A DNA stretch of 64,000 nucleotides. It comes from an uncultured Proteiniphilum sp. Its GTDB lineage: Bacteria; Bacteroidota; Bacteroidia; Bacteroidales; Dysgonomonadaceae. Location of the stretch: positions 1-64,000 of the forward strand of contig CAKMJT010000001.1 in the NCBI GenBank assembly GCA_927407015.1. Direction: 5' to 3'. Position 1 is the stretch's first letter; the number at the start of each line of letters is the position of its first letter. Positions 38,068-47,789 of this stretch are shown here, one piece after another. Position numbers and translations under genes: made by a program. The notes under the pieces are model-generated. The model searched no databases and was not told the DNA's origin. It worked only from the letters and a program-made list of their open reading frames with translations.

Positions 38068-39447
38068 TCATTTCATTTGCCACCAGTCGAAATCGAAAAG
38101 ATCCTTCTCTCCTTTAAAAACAAAGTAGAGATCATGGACACCGCTGATCTTTCCGACCGGTGCCGTGAGTGTTCGCCAGAGACCCGATTCACGGGTTGTA
38201 TTCACCTCCACGGTTGCAATAAGCGGTCCGTCAATCTGACCGGTACGGATTTCCATGCTGCCGCCAGAGATAGTAGAGACGCTCACCTCCACCGATTTGG
38301 CCCCGGCCGCCAGATCGACGCCCTGCACACTGATGTAGTCACCGTGTTGAATGGCTGTTACAAACAGGCGGTCGGCGATCCTTTTGCCCCTGGCCCAGTC
38401 GAAGTCGCCTTCCCACTCTGTTTCAGACCTGGTTTTGACCCCTTCGCTCCAGGCCATGGTCTCTGCCTCAACACGGATAAAAGGATTGAGAGTGCCCACC
38501 TGCTGCGGCCCCTCAATCGTAAAGTATGTTCGGTTTTGAATGGTGCCATCAGGGTTATAGACCAATTCGTCCATATCCACCGATCGCCGTTCATAAAATT
38601 TAGGGGTGATTTTTTTCAGTAAGTCGTAACTGTGCCCAAAAACATAGGATTTTCCTTGAAACGCAATGATGCCCGGGTGATTCCCCCGGCTTTTCTCTGA
38701 TGCATCAATGATCATCCCCTTGTACTCCCAGGCTCCGGTGGGTTTCCTGCTCATGGCGTAGCCGATTCCTTCGGGACAGCATGTGGAAGCATAGGCCATG
38801 TAGTAAAAACCATTGCGCTTCCAGACCCAGGGCCCTTCCTGATAATTCTTTGGCGTGGTGGGGTCCTGCATGATCTCACCGGTGTAGGAAACCATATCCT
38901 CATTCAGCCTTACATAATAGACTTTGGGGTTTCCCCAGTACATATAGGCCTGGCCATCGTCGTCAATCAACACGGTCGGGTCAATGTCATGGTCGCTGTT
39001 CCGGATCAACGGCCCCCCGATAGTATCCCTGAAGGGGCCATAGGGAGTATCGGCAACCAGTACTCCGATTCCGACGCCACCGGGCATGGGACAATAGAGA
39101 TAAAACTTCCCGTTGCGTTCAATGCACTGGACCGCCCAGGCACCGTTTTCGTAGGGCACCCATTCAAAGTCCTTCAGGGAAGCTACAATGCCATGCTCCC
39201 TCCAGTTCACCAAATCGGTGGATGAGAAAAGCAGCCAGTCCTGCATCTTAAAGCCCATGGCATCATCCTCGTCATGGCTGGTGTAAAGAAAAACCGTATC
39301 GTTATGCACCATTGGTGCAGGGTCGGCCGTGTACTTTGTCTGGATGATGGGGCGCTGGGGAGGTTGACCATTTTGAGCACCCGCTCCATATAGAGCGGCA
39401 ATGAACAAGAACACCAAAGCAAAGATTCTTCTCATTTTTTCTGACAT
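38068..39447 (-). CDS. GH43 arabinoxylan arabinofuranohydrolase-like with C-terminal CBM6
   Basis: [34 protein letters not shown]..., DHDIDPTVLIDDDGQAYMYWGNP, C-terminal VEAETMAWSEGVKTRSE...GVDLAAGAKSVEVSVSTISGGSMEIRTGQIDGPLIATVEV; start at MSEKMRR. Confidence 0.9.
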   Translation of the reverse strand: MSEKMRRIFALVFLFIAALYGAGAQNGQPPQRPIIQTKYTADPAPMVHNDTVFLYTSHDEDDAMGFKMQDWLLFSSTDLVNWREHGIVASLKDFEWVPYENGAWAVQCIERNGKFYLYCPMPGGVGIGVLVADTPYGPFRDTIGGPLIRNSDHDIDPTVLIDDDGQAYMYWGNPKVYYVRLNEDMVSYTGEIMQDPTTPKNYQEGPWVWKRNGFYYMAYASTCCPEGIGYAMSRKPTGAWEYKGMIIDASEKSRGNHPGIIAFQGKSYVFGHSYDLLKKITPKFYERRSVDMDELVYNPDGTIQNRTYFTIEGPQQVGTLNPFIRVEAETMAWSEGVKTRSETEWEGDFDWARGKRIADRLFVTAIQHGDYISVQGVDLAAGAKSVEVSVSTISGGSMEIRTGQIDGPLIATVEVNTTRESGLWRTLTAPVGKISGVHDLYFVFKGEKDLFDFDWWQMK

Positions 39448-39499
39448 ACTACGTGCAGTTTTGTGAATAATTTGGTTTCTCTTCCCTTCTGTTTCCCGG

Positions 39500-40423
39500 T
39501 TAGGGTAGACTTTTCTTATCGACCCTCCAGGTGGTGGATTGGGAGAGCCCACAAGGGTTGCCGGTAAACAGCTTCCCGGCATCCTGATCCCCTTTCAGCT
39601 GCCATTTGTACCAAGCAGTGGCCACTACGGCAAACTCGCCGCCATGCGGCTGACGGTAGGTGCCGCCATGCCCCACATCCATATTGGCCACAAATACCGG
39701 TACATGGTTGATGCGCTTGAAGTCATCCATCCCGTTCCGGTAGGCGATATCACTTTCTCCCCCCAGCAGGTAAAGGGTAGGGGTGTGCAGTTTGACCAGA
39801 TGATCCTTGGTAAGTGCGGGCATACCCGGCATGCCGCCACCATTGCCTATGATGCCACTGTTGCAGATCACGGCTGTGGTCACACGCGGATCAGGTGCTA
39901 CTTCAAGCGTTTGCAGGCCGCCACAGGACATGCCGCTGACCGCAATCCTGGTCACATCCACCTTGTTGTAGAAGGGACTTGTCGGATCACTGTTCTGCGC
40001 AATGGCCCAGTCCACTGCATCCAGCAACTGCAAGGCGGTAGATCTGCCACCACCGCGCTCACCCTCCTCCGGCATCGGGCCGATGGCAATCACCAGGAAT
40101 CCGTGTGAGGCCACTTCCGACAGGAAGTTGACATGCTCCCAGGGTGAGTTGGCGCAGGCCCCGTTGCCCCAGGTGATAACGGGCAATTTGTTATTTTTGC
40201 CAAACGGGCTCAGCTCTTCAGGACGAAAAATGGTATGCGTCACTAATCCCGCATCGGTATACATGATCGCCTTATAGGCACCAGTTCCCCCATCTTCCAC
40301 AACTCGCGGTTCCCGAAGATTGGCAAGATCAGCTGACTGAGCCGACAATGGGCTCTCAAGTCCCATTCCAAGCAACACCAGTAAAAAAAGTGAGACCTGA
40401 AAAAAAATGACAAAATTCCTCAT
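39500..40423 (-). CDS. Secreted alpha/beta hydrolase (dienelactone hydrolase/esterase-like)
   Basis: Signal peptide; LPVITWGNGACANSPWEHVNFLSEVASHGFLVIAIG; nucleophile motif GMSCGG. Confidence 0.75.
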   Translation of the reverse strand: MRNFVIFFQVSLFLLVLLGMGLESPLSAQSADLANLREPRVVEDGGTGAYKAIMYTDAGLVTHTIFRPEELSPFGKNNKLPVITWGNGACANSPWEHVNFLSEVASHGFLVIAIGPMPEEGERGGGRSTALQLLDAVDWAIAQNSDPTSPFYNKVDVTRIAVSGMSCGGLQTLEVAPDPRVTTAVICNSGIIGNGGGMPGMPALTKDHLVKLHTPTLYLLGGESDIAYRNGMDDFKRINHVPVFVANMDVGHGGTYRQPHGGEFAVVATAWYKWQLKGDQDAGKLFTGNPCGLSQSTTWRVDKKSLP

Positions 40424-40477
40424 ATTCTTATTTATTTCATATGTTTATATAATGGTTATTATTGTTTCATTGGTTGG

Positions 40478-42856
40478 TCATTGCCTGAGCAAACGGATAA
40501 AATAAACTGCCCCGGCGGTATTTCCCGCCAGTGACTGAAACTTCACCCTGATGTGCTGCTTGTCTCTCACCATCGAGTCAGGAATAGCATATGCCACATC
40601 AAAAAACCTCGATTGGTTCCAGCGTCCGGTATTCTCTTCTGTTAATAGCTTTTCATCGTCAATGTATAAATCAAACTTACGGCCTCCCCACTCAGCACCC
40701 CAATAGCGAACCAGGAGGGTGAGACCGGTCTCTGACCCCGTTTTCATTTCATAGCTGAAATAGCCACCCCTGCTTGCATCACGGTAGAACTGGTTGTTGC
40801 TGTTGCCTGATGATGAATGTGCTGTTTGCATGGCATGGTCTGTCTCCGGTTGTTGTTCACCGGTGGCCACAAAATCGATGGTGCGCTTTTCAATGGCGAT
40901 CTTTTCGTTTTCGATCGCCGTCAGGGAATCTTTGTAGGCACTGTATCCATCGTTAGTGAGTGCCAGCCAGTATATCATATACCTTGCATCGTGTATTTTT
41001 GCAAACGGCTCCAGTGTCACATCCATCGGATTCTCCATTTTGACATTCAGCTTGAATTGCAATGGCTGATCCTTTATCGGGATCAGTTTATTAGCAATCT
41101 GTTGGATGTCATCCTCCACCAGTATCGGAGCCTGGTCAACAGGCAACATCTTCCCGCCCGGGTATTGTGCCCATCGCCCATCGTCGGCAAGTAGTCCTCT
41201 TAAATCGTCGTTACCTGTTTTGGCCCCCAGCAGGATGGGACCGTGCATGAAAGCAATGTAGTTTTCCAGGTTGGGCAGCTGTTCGACGCTGTTGTGCATC
41301 GGCAATTCCATTTTGATCACATCACCTTTTTCCCATTTCCTGTCGATACAGATATAGGACGAAGGGAGCGTTGTATAATCAATCTCTGTCTCATTTACGC
41401 TGATTTTAAGTGCTCCTTCCTGAACCCACCCGGGATAACGAATCATTAATGAAAAGTGTGAAGATCCTTCCGTAATGGTCAGCTTTGTACCCTCTTCGTA
41501 TGGGAAATTGGTCTCCTGTCTGATCCTGACTTTTTTATCCCTCCAGTTGAGTTCAGAGGGAATAAAGAGGTTCAGAAAGAGTGAATCGCCGGCATGGGTG
41601 TAGATAAACTGGTTGTATTTGCTGTGGTTCTCCATGCCAGTGCCCACGCAGCACCACATGGCGTTGTTGGGTGTGGAATATACCCGGTAGTGCCGGGGAC
41701 GTGCAGTGGTGAAATATACATATCCCCCATGTTCCGGGTGCTGGGTAGAGAGGATATGGTTGAACAGCGTACGTTCATAGTAATCGGCGTAATGTGCCGA
41801 TGGCTGCATGCGAAACAGATCCTCCGTAAGCTTCAGCATGTTGTAGGAGTTGCAGGTCTCTGGACCGTCCACATCATTGATATAGTCGCCGGATGAAGCC
41901 ACACTGGGGAAGTGCTCCCGGCGGCTATTCCCTCCAAAAGCGAGCGTCCGGTTTTGCACAATGGTTTCCCATGAGAAGTGCCCTGCTTCTTCATATGCTT
42001 TGTCGCCACTCAGTTCTGCGATTCTCGTGTAACCGATAAATTTGGGTATTTGGGTATTGGCGTGCTTGTTATCGAGATTGTCAATCCTTTCGGATAATGG
42101 CTCAAGAAACTGCTGATGGGAATATCTTCTTGCTGCCGCCAGGTATTTCTCATTGCCTGTTATCTGGTAAGCATCGGCAAAGATCTCGTTCATACCGCCA
42201 TGTTCCATATTGAGCATCGTCTGCATCTGCTCATCGTTTAAGGCAGAAGTGATGCCGATGCCCCAGTCGCAAAACTGCAGAAACAGCGCTTTTGCCTCAT
42301 CGCTGTCACCATAGAGCCAGGCATCCCTCAGTCCTGCATACATTTTATGCAGGTTGTAAAAAGGTGCCCAGGCCGACAGGTAAATACTGAAATCGCCTTT
42401 TTTGAAAGCTGACCACAATACTGCACTATTGGGAAAGCCGCCTATGTAACCGATGCCCCATTCCGCATTGTTGATCCCGTTTGCCTCCAGACACTCCCGA
42501 AGCTCCGTCAGCATATACTCCATTCGTTCTCTGCACACTTCATTGCCGGTAGCCGCATAATTGATTGCCATGGCTGAAAGATAATGCCCGGCGATATGTC
42601 CGTCCAGCCCATCCCAGTTGGGATAGCTTTCAGCCTTCTCCGGCAGACCGGCTACTTTGCGATAGGGCGCCAGCAGGCGATCCACATCATACTGCAGAAG
42701 TACGTTAAGGTTCAGGTCACGGGCCTGTTCCAGCGGACCCGCGAGCAGCGTCACATCCGAGATCGGAAACGTGTTGTTGTATAGTTTCTCCTGTGCCTGA
42801 ACAGATGCAATGCTGAGCAAAAGAAAAACGAACAATCCAATTATTCTTGTTTTCAT
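40478..42856 (-). CDS. GH127/GH146-type beta-L-arabinofuranosidase (DUF1680)
   Basis: PISDVTLLAGPLEQARDLNLNVLLQYDVDRLLAPYRKVAGLPEKAESYPNWDGLDGHIAGHYLSAMAINYAATG; ETCNSYNMLKLTEDLF; start at MKTRIIG. Confidence 0.9.
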   Translation of the reverse strand: MKTRIIGLFVFLLLSIASVQAQEKLYNNTFPISDVTLLAGPLEQARDLNLNVLLQYDVDRLLAPYRKVAGLPEKAESYPNWDGLDGHIAGHYLSAMAINYAATGNEVCRERMEYMLTELRECLEANGINNAEWGIGYIGGFPNSAVLWSAFKKGDFSIYLSAWAPFYNLHKMYAGLRDAWLYGDSDEAKALFLQFCDWGIGITSALNDEQMQTMLNMEHGGMNEIFADAYQITGNEKYLAAARRYSHQQFLEPLSERIDNLDNKHANTQIPKFIGYTRIAELSGDKAYEEAGHFSWETIVQNRTLAFGGNSRREHFPSVASSGDYINDVDGPETCNSYNMLKLTEDLFRMQPSAHYADYYERTLFNHILSTQHPEHGGYVYFTTARPRHYRVYSTPNNAMWCCVGTGMENHSKYNQFIYTHAGDSLFLNLFIPSELNWRDKKVRIRQETNFPYEEGTKLTITEGSSHFSLMIRYPGWVQEGALKISVNETEIDYTTLPSSYICIDRKWEKGDVIKMELPMHNSVEQLPNLENYIAFMHGPILLGAKTGNDDLRGLLADDGRWAQYPGGKMLPVDQAPILVEDDIQQIANKLIPIKDQPLQFKLNVKMENPMDVTLEPFAKIHDARYMIYWLALTNDGYSAYKDSLTAIENEKIAIEKRTIDFVATGEQQPETDHAMQTAHSSSGNSNNQFYRDASRGGYFSYEMKTGSETGLTLLVRYWGAEWGGRKFDLYIDDEKLLTEENTGRWNQSRFFDVAYAIPDSMVRDKQHIRVKFQSLAGNTAGAVYFIRLLRQ

Positions 42857-42950
42857 TTCTGTTTCATTGAATGAATAATCCATTCCGAACGTGTAAGAAT
42901 CCATCAAAATGCAGTTACATGTTACGGATAAAAGAAGCCGGGGCAATCGG

Positions 42951-44897
42951 TTATTGTCTGATCACAAAACCGCCATTGGGCTGGAGCGTGACGGTCACCT
43001 TCCCATTTCTCTTGATCCTTTCGTTAGTGATAATTGCCTCTCTCTTACTGTTATCGGAATATATGGTCACTTTTTTACCAGCCACCATGGGCAGGTTCAG
43101 TTCCAGTTCCAGCGGTTCTTCCAGGGCATTCACCCCGACAATGTACCACAGCTCACCCTGACGGCGGGCGATAACCGAATATTTACCGGGATAGCCGTCG
43201 ATATAACGTGTCTCATCCCATGTAGTGGGGATCTCTTTCATAAAATCGATCAGGGAAGCAGGTGCATCGGTCATGTTGTTGGGAGTCAGCGCAAACAGTT
43301 GTACCGCGTTTTGAAAGAGGATGCCAGTCGCAATCTGAAACACATCGGTGGTGAGACGTTTCTGCCCCCTGCTGTTTCCCCTGTTGAGGAATTTGTTCAT
43401 GAAAACCCCTCCGAACTCCATGCTCCCCACGCTGTTGCGGATAAAGGGGTGCAGGGTGGCATAGAACGCCTCTTTCTCCCGCACATCCTGCGAGAAGATC
43501 AGCATCTCGGAGGCCAGCACCGCCTCACTCCCCACATAGTTGGGGTACATCCTTTCCCATCCGCGGGGCAGGGTGCAGCCGTGAAAGATAATCATCAACC
43601 CGTTGTCATTGGCATCGGAGAGGATATCCTCATAATAGCGCATGGTCTCCTGCTTGTCGCCGCCGAAGAAATCCACTTTCAATCCCTTCACACCGACTTT
43701 TTTCAGCCATTTCATCTCCTCTTTTCTGGCAATGGATGTGTTCATCCTGTTTCTGGGTCCCTGCGGTGCATCATTGAATCCTCCGTTGGAGTTATACCAG
43801 AGGAAGACATCCACCCCTTTGGAATGGGCATAGCTGATCAGCTCTTCCATTTTCTCGTAGCCGATGTTGGTATCCCACAGTGCGTCAATCAGGATGTATT
43901 CATATCCCATCTCGGCTGCCAGGTCGATGTACTTCACCTGATCCTCCCGGTTCATACTCTGGTCCTGCCATACGATCCAGCTCCAGGTGCCCCGTCCGTA
44001 CCGGTACTTCTGCGAGGGTTCGTAGAGCGGCTCCACCAGGTCGAAGGGAATGGTGGTCTCCACGATGGGTTTCAGGCTGCTGCCCACCGTGATGGTGCGC
44101 CAGGGGGTGGCACCGGGGAGTGAGAGCTGCGCTCCTGTGCTACCAAAGCCGTTGTTCTGCCGCATGTCGGGATATGCCACCCCGTAGAGCCCCTCTTGGG
44201 TGCCATCGCTCAGGTGCGAGGCACAGTACTGGCTGGTCACCCCGGTTTCGGAGATCAGCACCCATCCGTCGTCGCCAATGCGGAAGAGGCCCGGGAAGAC
44301 ATACCCCAGGTTGCCATGGGTGGGTTTACCCACAGGCTCATCATTGGTATAGCCACTCTCGTAGCTGGGGGACGTTCTGGCAAAACCTCCCATGGCCCCC
44401 ATCATCGGGGAGAGAAAGGTGGTGGTGTATTCCGGGAACTTGAAGCCGGTGGCTTCTCTTTCCACTACGCAGGCTCTTCTCTCACCCCATAGCGGAAGTT
44501 CATAGCGGAATGCCACGTTGTTGTTGCTTACCTGGAACACAATCTCCACTCCTCGCTGCTTTGCATCTTCAAAGGAGCATACCAGTCTGTTTGCCTCATA
44601 GCGGATGGAGGAGTGTTTGATTTTCTCCTGGGTGTAGTTCTTTTCCACCAATGAGGTTGAAGAATCTTTGAATGTCAGGTCCCTGCTGAAATCACCCTCA
44701 TTGGTGATGATCCCCAGCGGTGATTTTTCCAGGATGCATTTGCCCGCATACGCTACGGTGTATTGGGGTCGCCCCTCTTCAAGGTAGAGCATAAGCTTCA
44801 GCTTTCCGTCAGGGCTGGTCAGCGTGGCAATCTGCGCAAAGAGGATATGGGTGGTAAAGGTGAATAAGACGGAGAGGATAAGAAATAAATGCTTCAT
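42951..44897 (-). CDS. GH97 glycosidase (retaining type, alpha-galactosidase-like)
   Basis: TLTSPDGKLKLMLYLEEGRPQYTVAYAGKCILEKSPLGI; YEYILIDALWD; GVKGLKVDFFGGDKQETMRYYEDIL. Confidence 0.88.
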   Translation of the reverse strand: MKHLFLILSVLFTFTTHILFAQIATLTSPDGKLKLMLYLEEGRPQYTVAYAGKCILEKSPLGIITNEGDFSRDLTFKDSSTSLVEKNYTQEKIKHSSIRYEANRLVCSFEDAKQRGVEIVFQVSNNNVAFRYELPLWGERRACVVEREATGFKFPEYTTTFLSPMMGAMGGFARTSPSYESGYTNDEPVGKPTHGNLGYVFPGLFRIGDDGWVLISETGVTSQYCASHLSDGTQEGLYGVAYPDMRQNNGFGSTGAQLSLPGATPWRTITVGSSLKPIVETTIPFDLVEPLYEPSQKYRYGRGTWSWIVWQDQSMNREDQVKYIDLAAEMGYEYILIDALWDTNIGYEKMEELISYAHSKGVDVFLWYNSNGGFNDAPQGPRNRMNTSIARKEEMKWLKKVGVKGLKVDFFGGDKQETMRYYEDILSDANDNGLMIIFHGCTLPRGWERMYPNYVGSEAVLASEMLIFSQDVREKEAFYATLHPFIRNSVGSMEFGGVFMNKFLNRGNSRGQKRLTTDVFQIATGILFQNAVQLFALTPNNMTDAPASLIDFMKEIPTTWDETRYIDGYPGKYSVIARRQGELWYIVGVNALEEPLELELNLPMVAGKKVTIYSDNSKREAIITNERIKRNGKVTVTLQPNGGFVIRQ

Positions 44898-44958
44898 TGT
44901 GTTTGTTTACTTTGTTAATGATGAGCGTTGTTTTAATGTTTGTCAGGAGTGGGAGGCC

Positions 44959-46347
44959 TTACTCAGAGAACCTCCAGTAATCGAAGTACATCAGGTGGCT
45001 TCCGGGTTTTCCCCTGACGATGAAATAGAGGTCGTGCAGACCGGTGACACCGGCCAGATCAGCCGACACCACAGCCCAGCGATCGCTGCCCCCGGTACGG
45101 GGAATGCGCATTGATGCAATTATCTCACCCTCCCGGCTTCCCAGCCTCACCTCCAGGGTGACGGGGTCATTGTGTGTGGTGCCCACACGGGCGGTGAATT
45201 GAGTGGCACCTTTCTCCCGGAAATCCACCTCACGTACCCTGATATAGGCGCCGTCCCTGTTGGCCGTCACAAATACCCCCACCTGATCATTCTGCGACGA
45301 CTTGAATCCTTCGGAGAAGGCGATGGTCTCTGCCTGGTTCAGCAGGTAGGGATTCAGTGTGGCCACACCCTTGCTGGTCCCTTCAGTCATGTTCAGTTGC
45401 GGGATGGATCCGTTGGGGTTGAACCGCAGCTCTTCCACCGCCACGGAGCGGGTAAAGCCGCCACCACCCGGCAGTGCACCGTTGTGATAGAAGAAGTAGG
45501 TTTTTCCCCTGAAGTCGATTACCCCGGGATGGTTGGTGAATGCCTTTCCCTGGGCAGGCATCACCACACCCCCGTACTTCCAGGGTCCTTCCGGGTGCTG
45601 ACTGGTGGAGTAACCAATGTGTTCCGGCAGGGGGCCACCCGGCCAGAAGAGATAGAAGAGGTCGTTTCTCTTGTAGAGCCAGGGTCCCTCCTCGTAGAGG
45701 GTGCTGCGCTGCGGGTCTCCTTCTCTTTTGCCGAACGATTCCACGGTGAGGGGTACCTTCACGATATCGCCCTCGTAGGAGATCATGTCTTCGTTCAGCT
45801 TCACATAGTAGAGGTTGGGGTTCCCCCAGTAGAGATAGGCCTGCCCGTCGTCGCCTATGAAGACGGTAGGGTCAATATCTCCCCAGTCGGTCTGTGCCAG
45901 CGGCTTGCCCAGCGGGTCGTAAAACGGCCCCAGGGGGCTGTCGGCCACCGCCACACCAATGGCTCCCCGGTTGTTCTCCCTGGCTATCACCGGCACGTAC
46001 ATATAAAATTTACCCTCTCTCTCAATGCACTGTGCTGCCCATGCATCGCCTTTGGCCCACTCGAAATCGCTGTATGAGAGCACCACACCGTGGTCGGTCC
46101 AGTTCACTATGTCGTTGGTGGAATAGAGGCGCCAGTCGTCCATGGTGAACCAGGTAGAACCATCGGCATCATGGGTGGTATAGAGGTAGAGCCGGTCGTT
46201 CCATACCATGGGGGCCGGGTCGGCGGTATAGCGTGTCTGGACGATAGGATTCTGTGCCATCACGGGTTCGACGGTTGCCACCTGCAACACAATCAATAGT
46301 AAGAAGAGAAACACTCTCTTTTTTCTTTTAGGAACAGAAATATTCAT
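44959..46347 (-). CDS. GH43-CBM6 arabinoxylan arabinofuranohydrolase-like, paralog of 38068..39447
   Basis: [40 protein letters not shown]..., [22 protein letters not shown]-terminal CBM6-like domain. Confidence 0.9.
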   Translation of the reverse strand: MNISVPKRKKRVFLFLLLIVLQVATVEPVMAQNPIVQTRYTADPAPMVWNDRLYLYTTHDADGSTWFTMDDWRLYSTNDIVNWTDHGVVLSYSDFEWAKGDAWAAQCIEREGKFYMYVPVIARENNRGAIGVAVADSPLGPFYDPLGKPLAQTDWGDIDPTVFIGDDGQAYLYWGNPNLYYVKLNEDMISYEGDIVKVPLTVESFGKREGDPQRSTLYEEGPWLYKRNDLFYLFWPGGPLPEHIGYSTSQHPEGPWKYGGVVMPAQGKAFTNHPGVIDFRGKTYFFYHNGALPGGGGFTRSVAVEELRFNPNGSIPQLNMTEGTSKGVATLNPYLLNQAETIAFSEGFKSSQNDQVGVFVTANRDGAYIRVREVDFREKGATQFTARVGTTHNDPVTLEVRLGSREGEIIASMRIPRTGGSDRWAVVSADLAGVTGLHDLYFIVRGKPGSHLMYFDYWRFSE

Positions 46348-46412
46348 TCGCGATGCTATTTTTGTTGAGTGAGATGGTAAGTAAGAATTGATTTTGATCA
46401 TTCGTTTCAGAA

Positions 46413-47639
46413 TTATTTTTTCCATAAGTTGGGTAAAAAGCGGAAGTATAGCAGATGCCGCCAGGTGGACCAGTCATGGCCGCCGTTGCCGCCGATGTAA
46501 TATTCATGCTCTATCCCGTGATGGGTCAGTGCATCGTGCAGCGCCTGGCAGCGCAGGTTGAAGAAGCCTTCAGCTTCTTTTTTTCCCTGGCCGACAAAGA
46601 GATAATCCACCTTGCTGTTGACCTGCGAATCTTGCAGGAAGTGCTGCAGGGTGTTTTCCGCATCGGTGTCGCCCGCACTGAGGATGCCGAAGTTGGCAAA
46701 CAGGTCGAGTGAACGGAAGCCGATGAACATGCTGTGACGCCCACCCATGGAGAGCCCCGAGATTGCCCTTCCTTTGGGCTCTTTCCGGGTTGAATAACTC
46801 TCATCCACCAGTGGAATCACATGTTCCCGCAGCTCTCTTTCGAACAGGTCGAACGTCAGTTCTGCATGGCGGGGATGGTTCCTGTGGATGATCTGGTTAT
46901 TGGGAATGACGATCAGCATCGGCTCCGCTTTTTCCTCAGCCAAGAGGTTGTCCATGATGAGGTTCACCCTGCCGTCGTAGACCCAGTTGGAGGGCAGCTC
47001 ACCGCTCCCGCCCAGCAGGTAGAGCACCGGGTACTGCTTGTCGCTGCGGTATCCGGGTGGGGTATAGACATACAGCTCACGATCCCCGTTGGTGACGCCG
47101 GAGTGGTAGATATGCCGGACCACATTGCCGTGTGGCACCTGCTTTGCATCATAGTAACCCGGCTTATCTCCATGTACCACCAGTTGACTGTAGGGTGGCA
47201 TAGCGGTGAAGGCTGCGAGGGTGTTGGAGGGATCGGTCATCTGCATCCCGTCCACACGGAAGTGGTAGGCATAGATATCGGGATCCAGTGGACCGATGGT
47301 CAGCGACCATATCCCATCCTCCCCTTTGGTAAAGGGAATGGGCTGATTGCCCTTCCCCAGTGCCGTAAGGATGGCACCGGGAGGGAGCAGTACCTCACCT
47401 GAACCGGGTGCTTTCAGCCGGAAGGTGACGGTCCGGTCAGCATGTACTTCGGGTGAGTTGAGCGGTGCACTGAAAGGAATCAGTCCCCCGGTATCCTGGT
47501 GCGGGTTGTAATCGAGGTTCACATTGGCCTGCTGTGCTGCTGAAGGAAACGAACATTCCAGGAGAAGGCACAGCAGGAACAGGCAATTTTTCGGGATTCT
47601 TTTCTGTTCCCGTAAGCTATTATGTGAAATGAAATTCAT
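46413..47639 (-). CDS. CE1-type esterase (feruloyl esterase-like) with N-terminal CBM48-like domain
   Basis: [19 protein letters not shown] nucleophile; [16 protein letters not shown] catalytic His; N-terminal [41 protein letters not shown]. Confidence 0.88.
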   Translation of the reverse strand: MNFISHNSLREQKRIPKNCLFLLCLLLECSFPSAAQQANVNLDYNPHQDTGGLIPFSAPLNSPEVHADRTVTFRLKAPGSGEVLLPPGAILTALGKGNQPIPFTKGEDGIWSLTIGPLDPDIYAYHFRVDGMQMTDPSNTLAAFTAMPPYSQLVVHGDKPGYYDAKQVPHGNVVRHIYHSGVTNGDRELYVYTPPGYRSDKQYPVLYLLGGSGELPSNWVYDGRVNLIMDNLLAEEKAEPMLIVIPNNQIIHRNHPRHAELTFDLFERELREHVIPLVDESYSTRKEPKGRAISGLSMGGRHSMFIGFRSLDLFANFGILSAGDTDAENTLQHFLQDSQVNSKVDYLFVGQGKKEAEGFFNLRCQALHDALTHHGIEHEYYIGGNGGHDWSTWRHLLYFRFLPNLWKK

Positions 47640-47665
47640 CGGTTCATCGGTTTTTATGGAAATGA

Positions 47666-47785
47666 TTACTGGAAGAGCAACTGAGCAAACTGATAGAGCG
47701 ACCTGCGCCAGGTGAGCCATTCGTGGGCTGTGCTGAGTGTCATGACGGCTATCAGACATAGACACCAAATATTTCTTTTGTTCAT
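47666..47785 (-). pseudogene. 39-aa stub: signal peptide joined to last 19 residues of a CE1-type esterase
   Basis: MNKRNIWCLCLIAVMTLSTA/HEWLTWRRSLYQFAQLLFQ*; compare [23 protein letters not shown] at the end of the adjacent intact esterase. Confidence 0.6.
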
Positions 47786-47789
47786 CGTG

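Noticed and set aside
42909-44123. 404-aa plus-strand ORF
   Set aside because: Antisense shadow of the GH97 gene; no recognisable domain, low-complexity composition typical of reverse frames.
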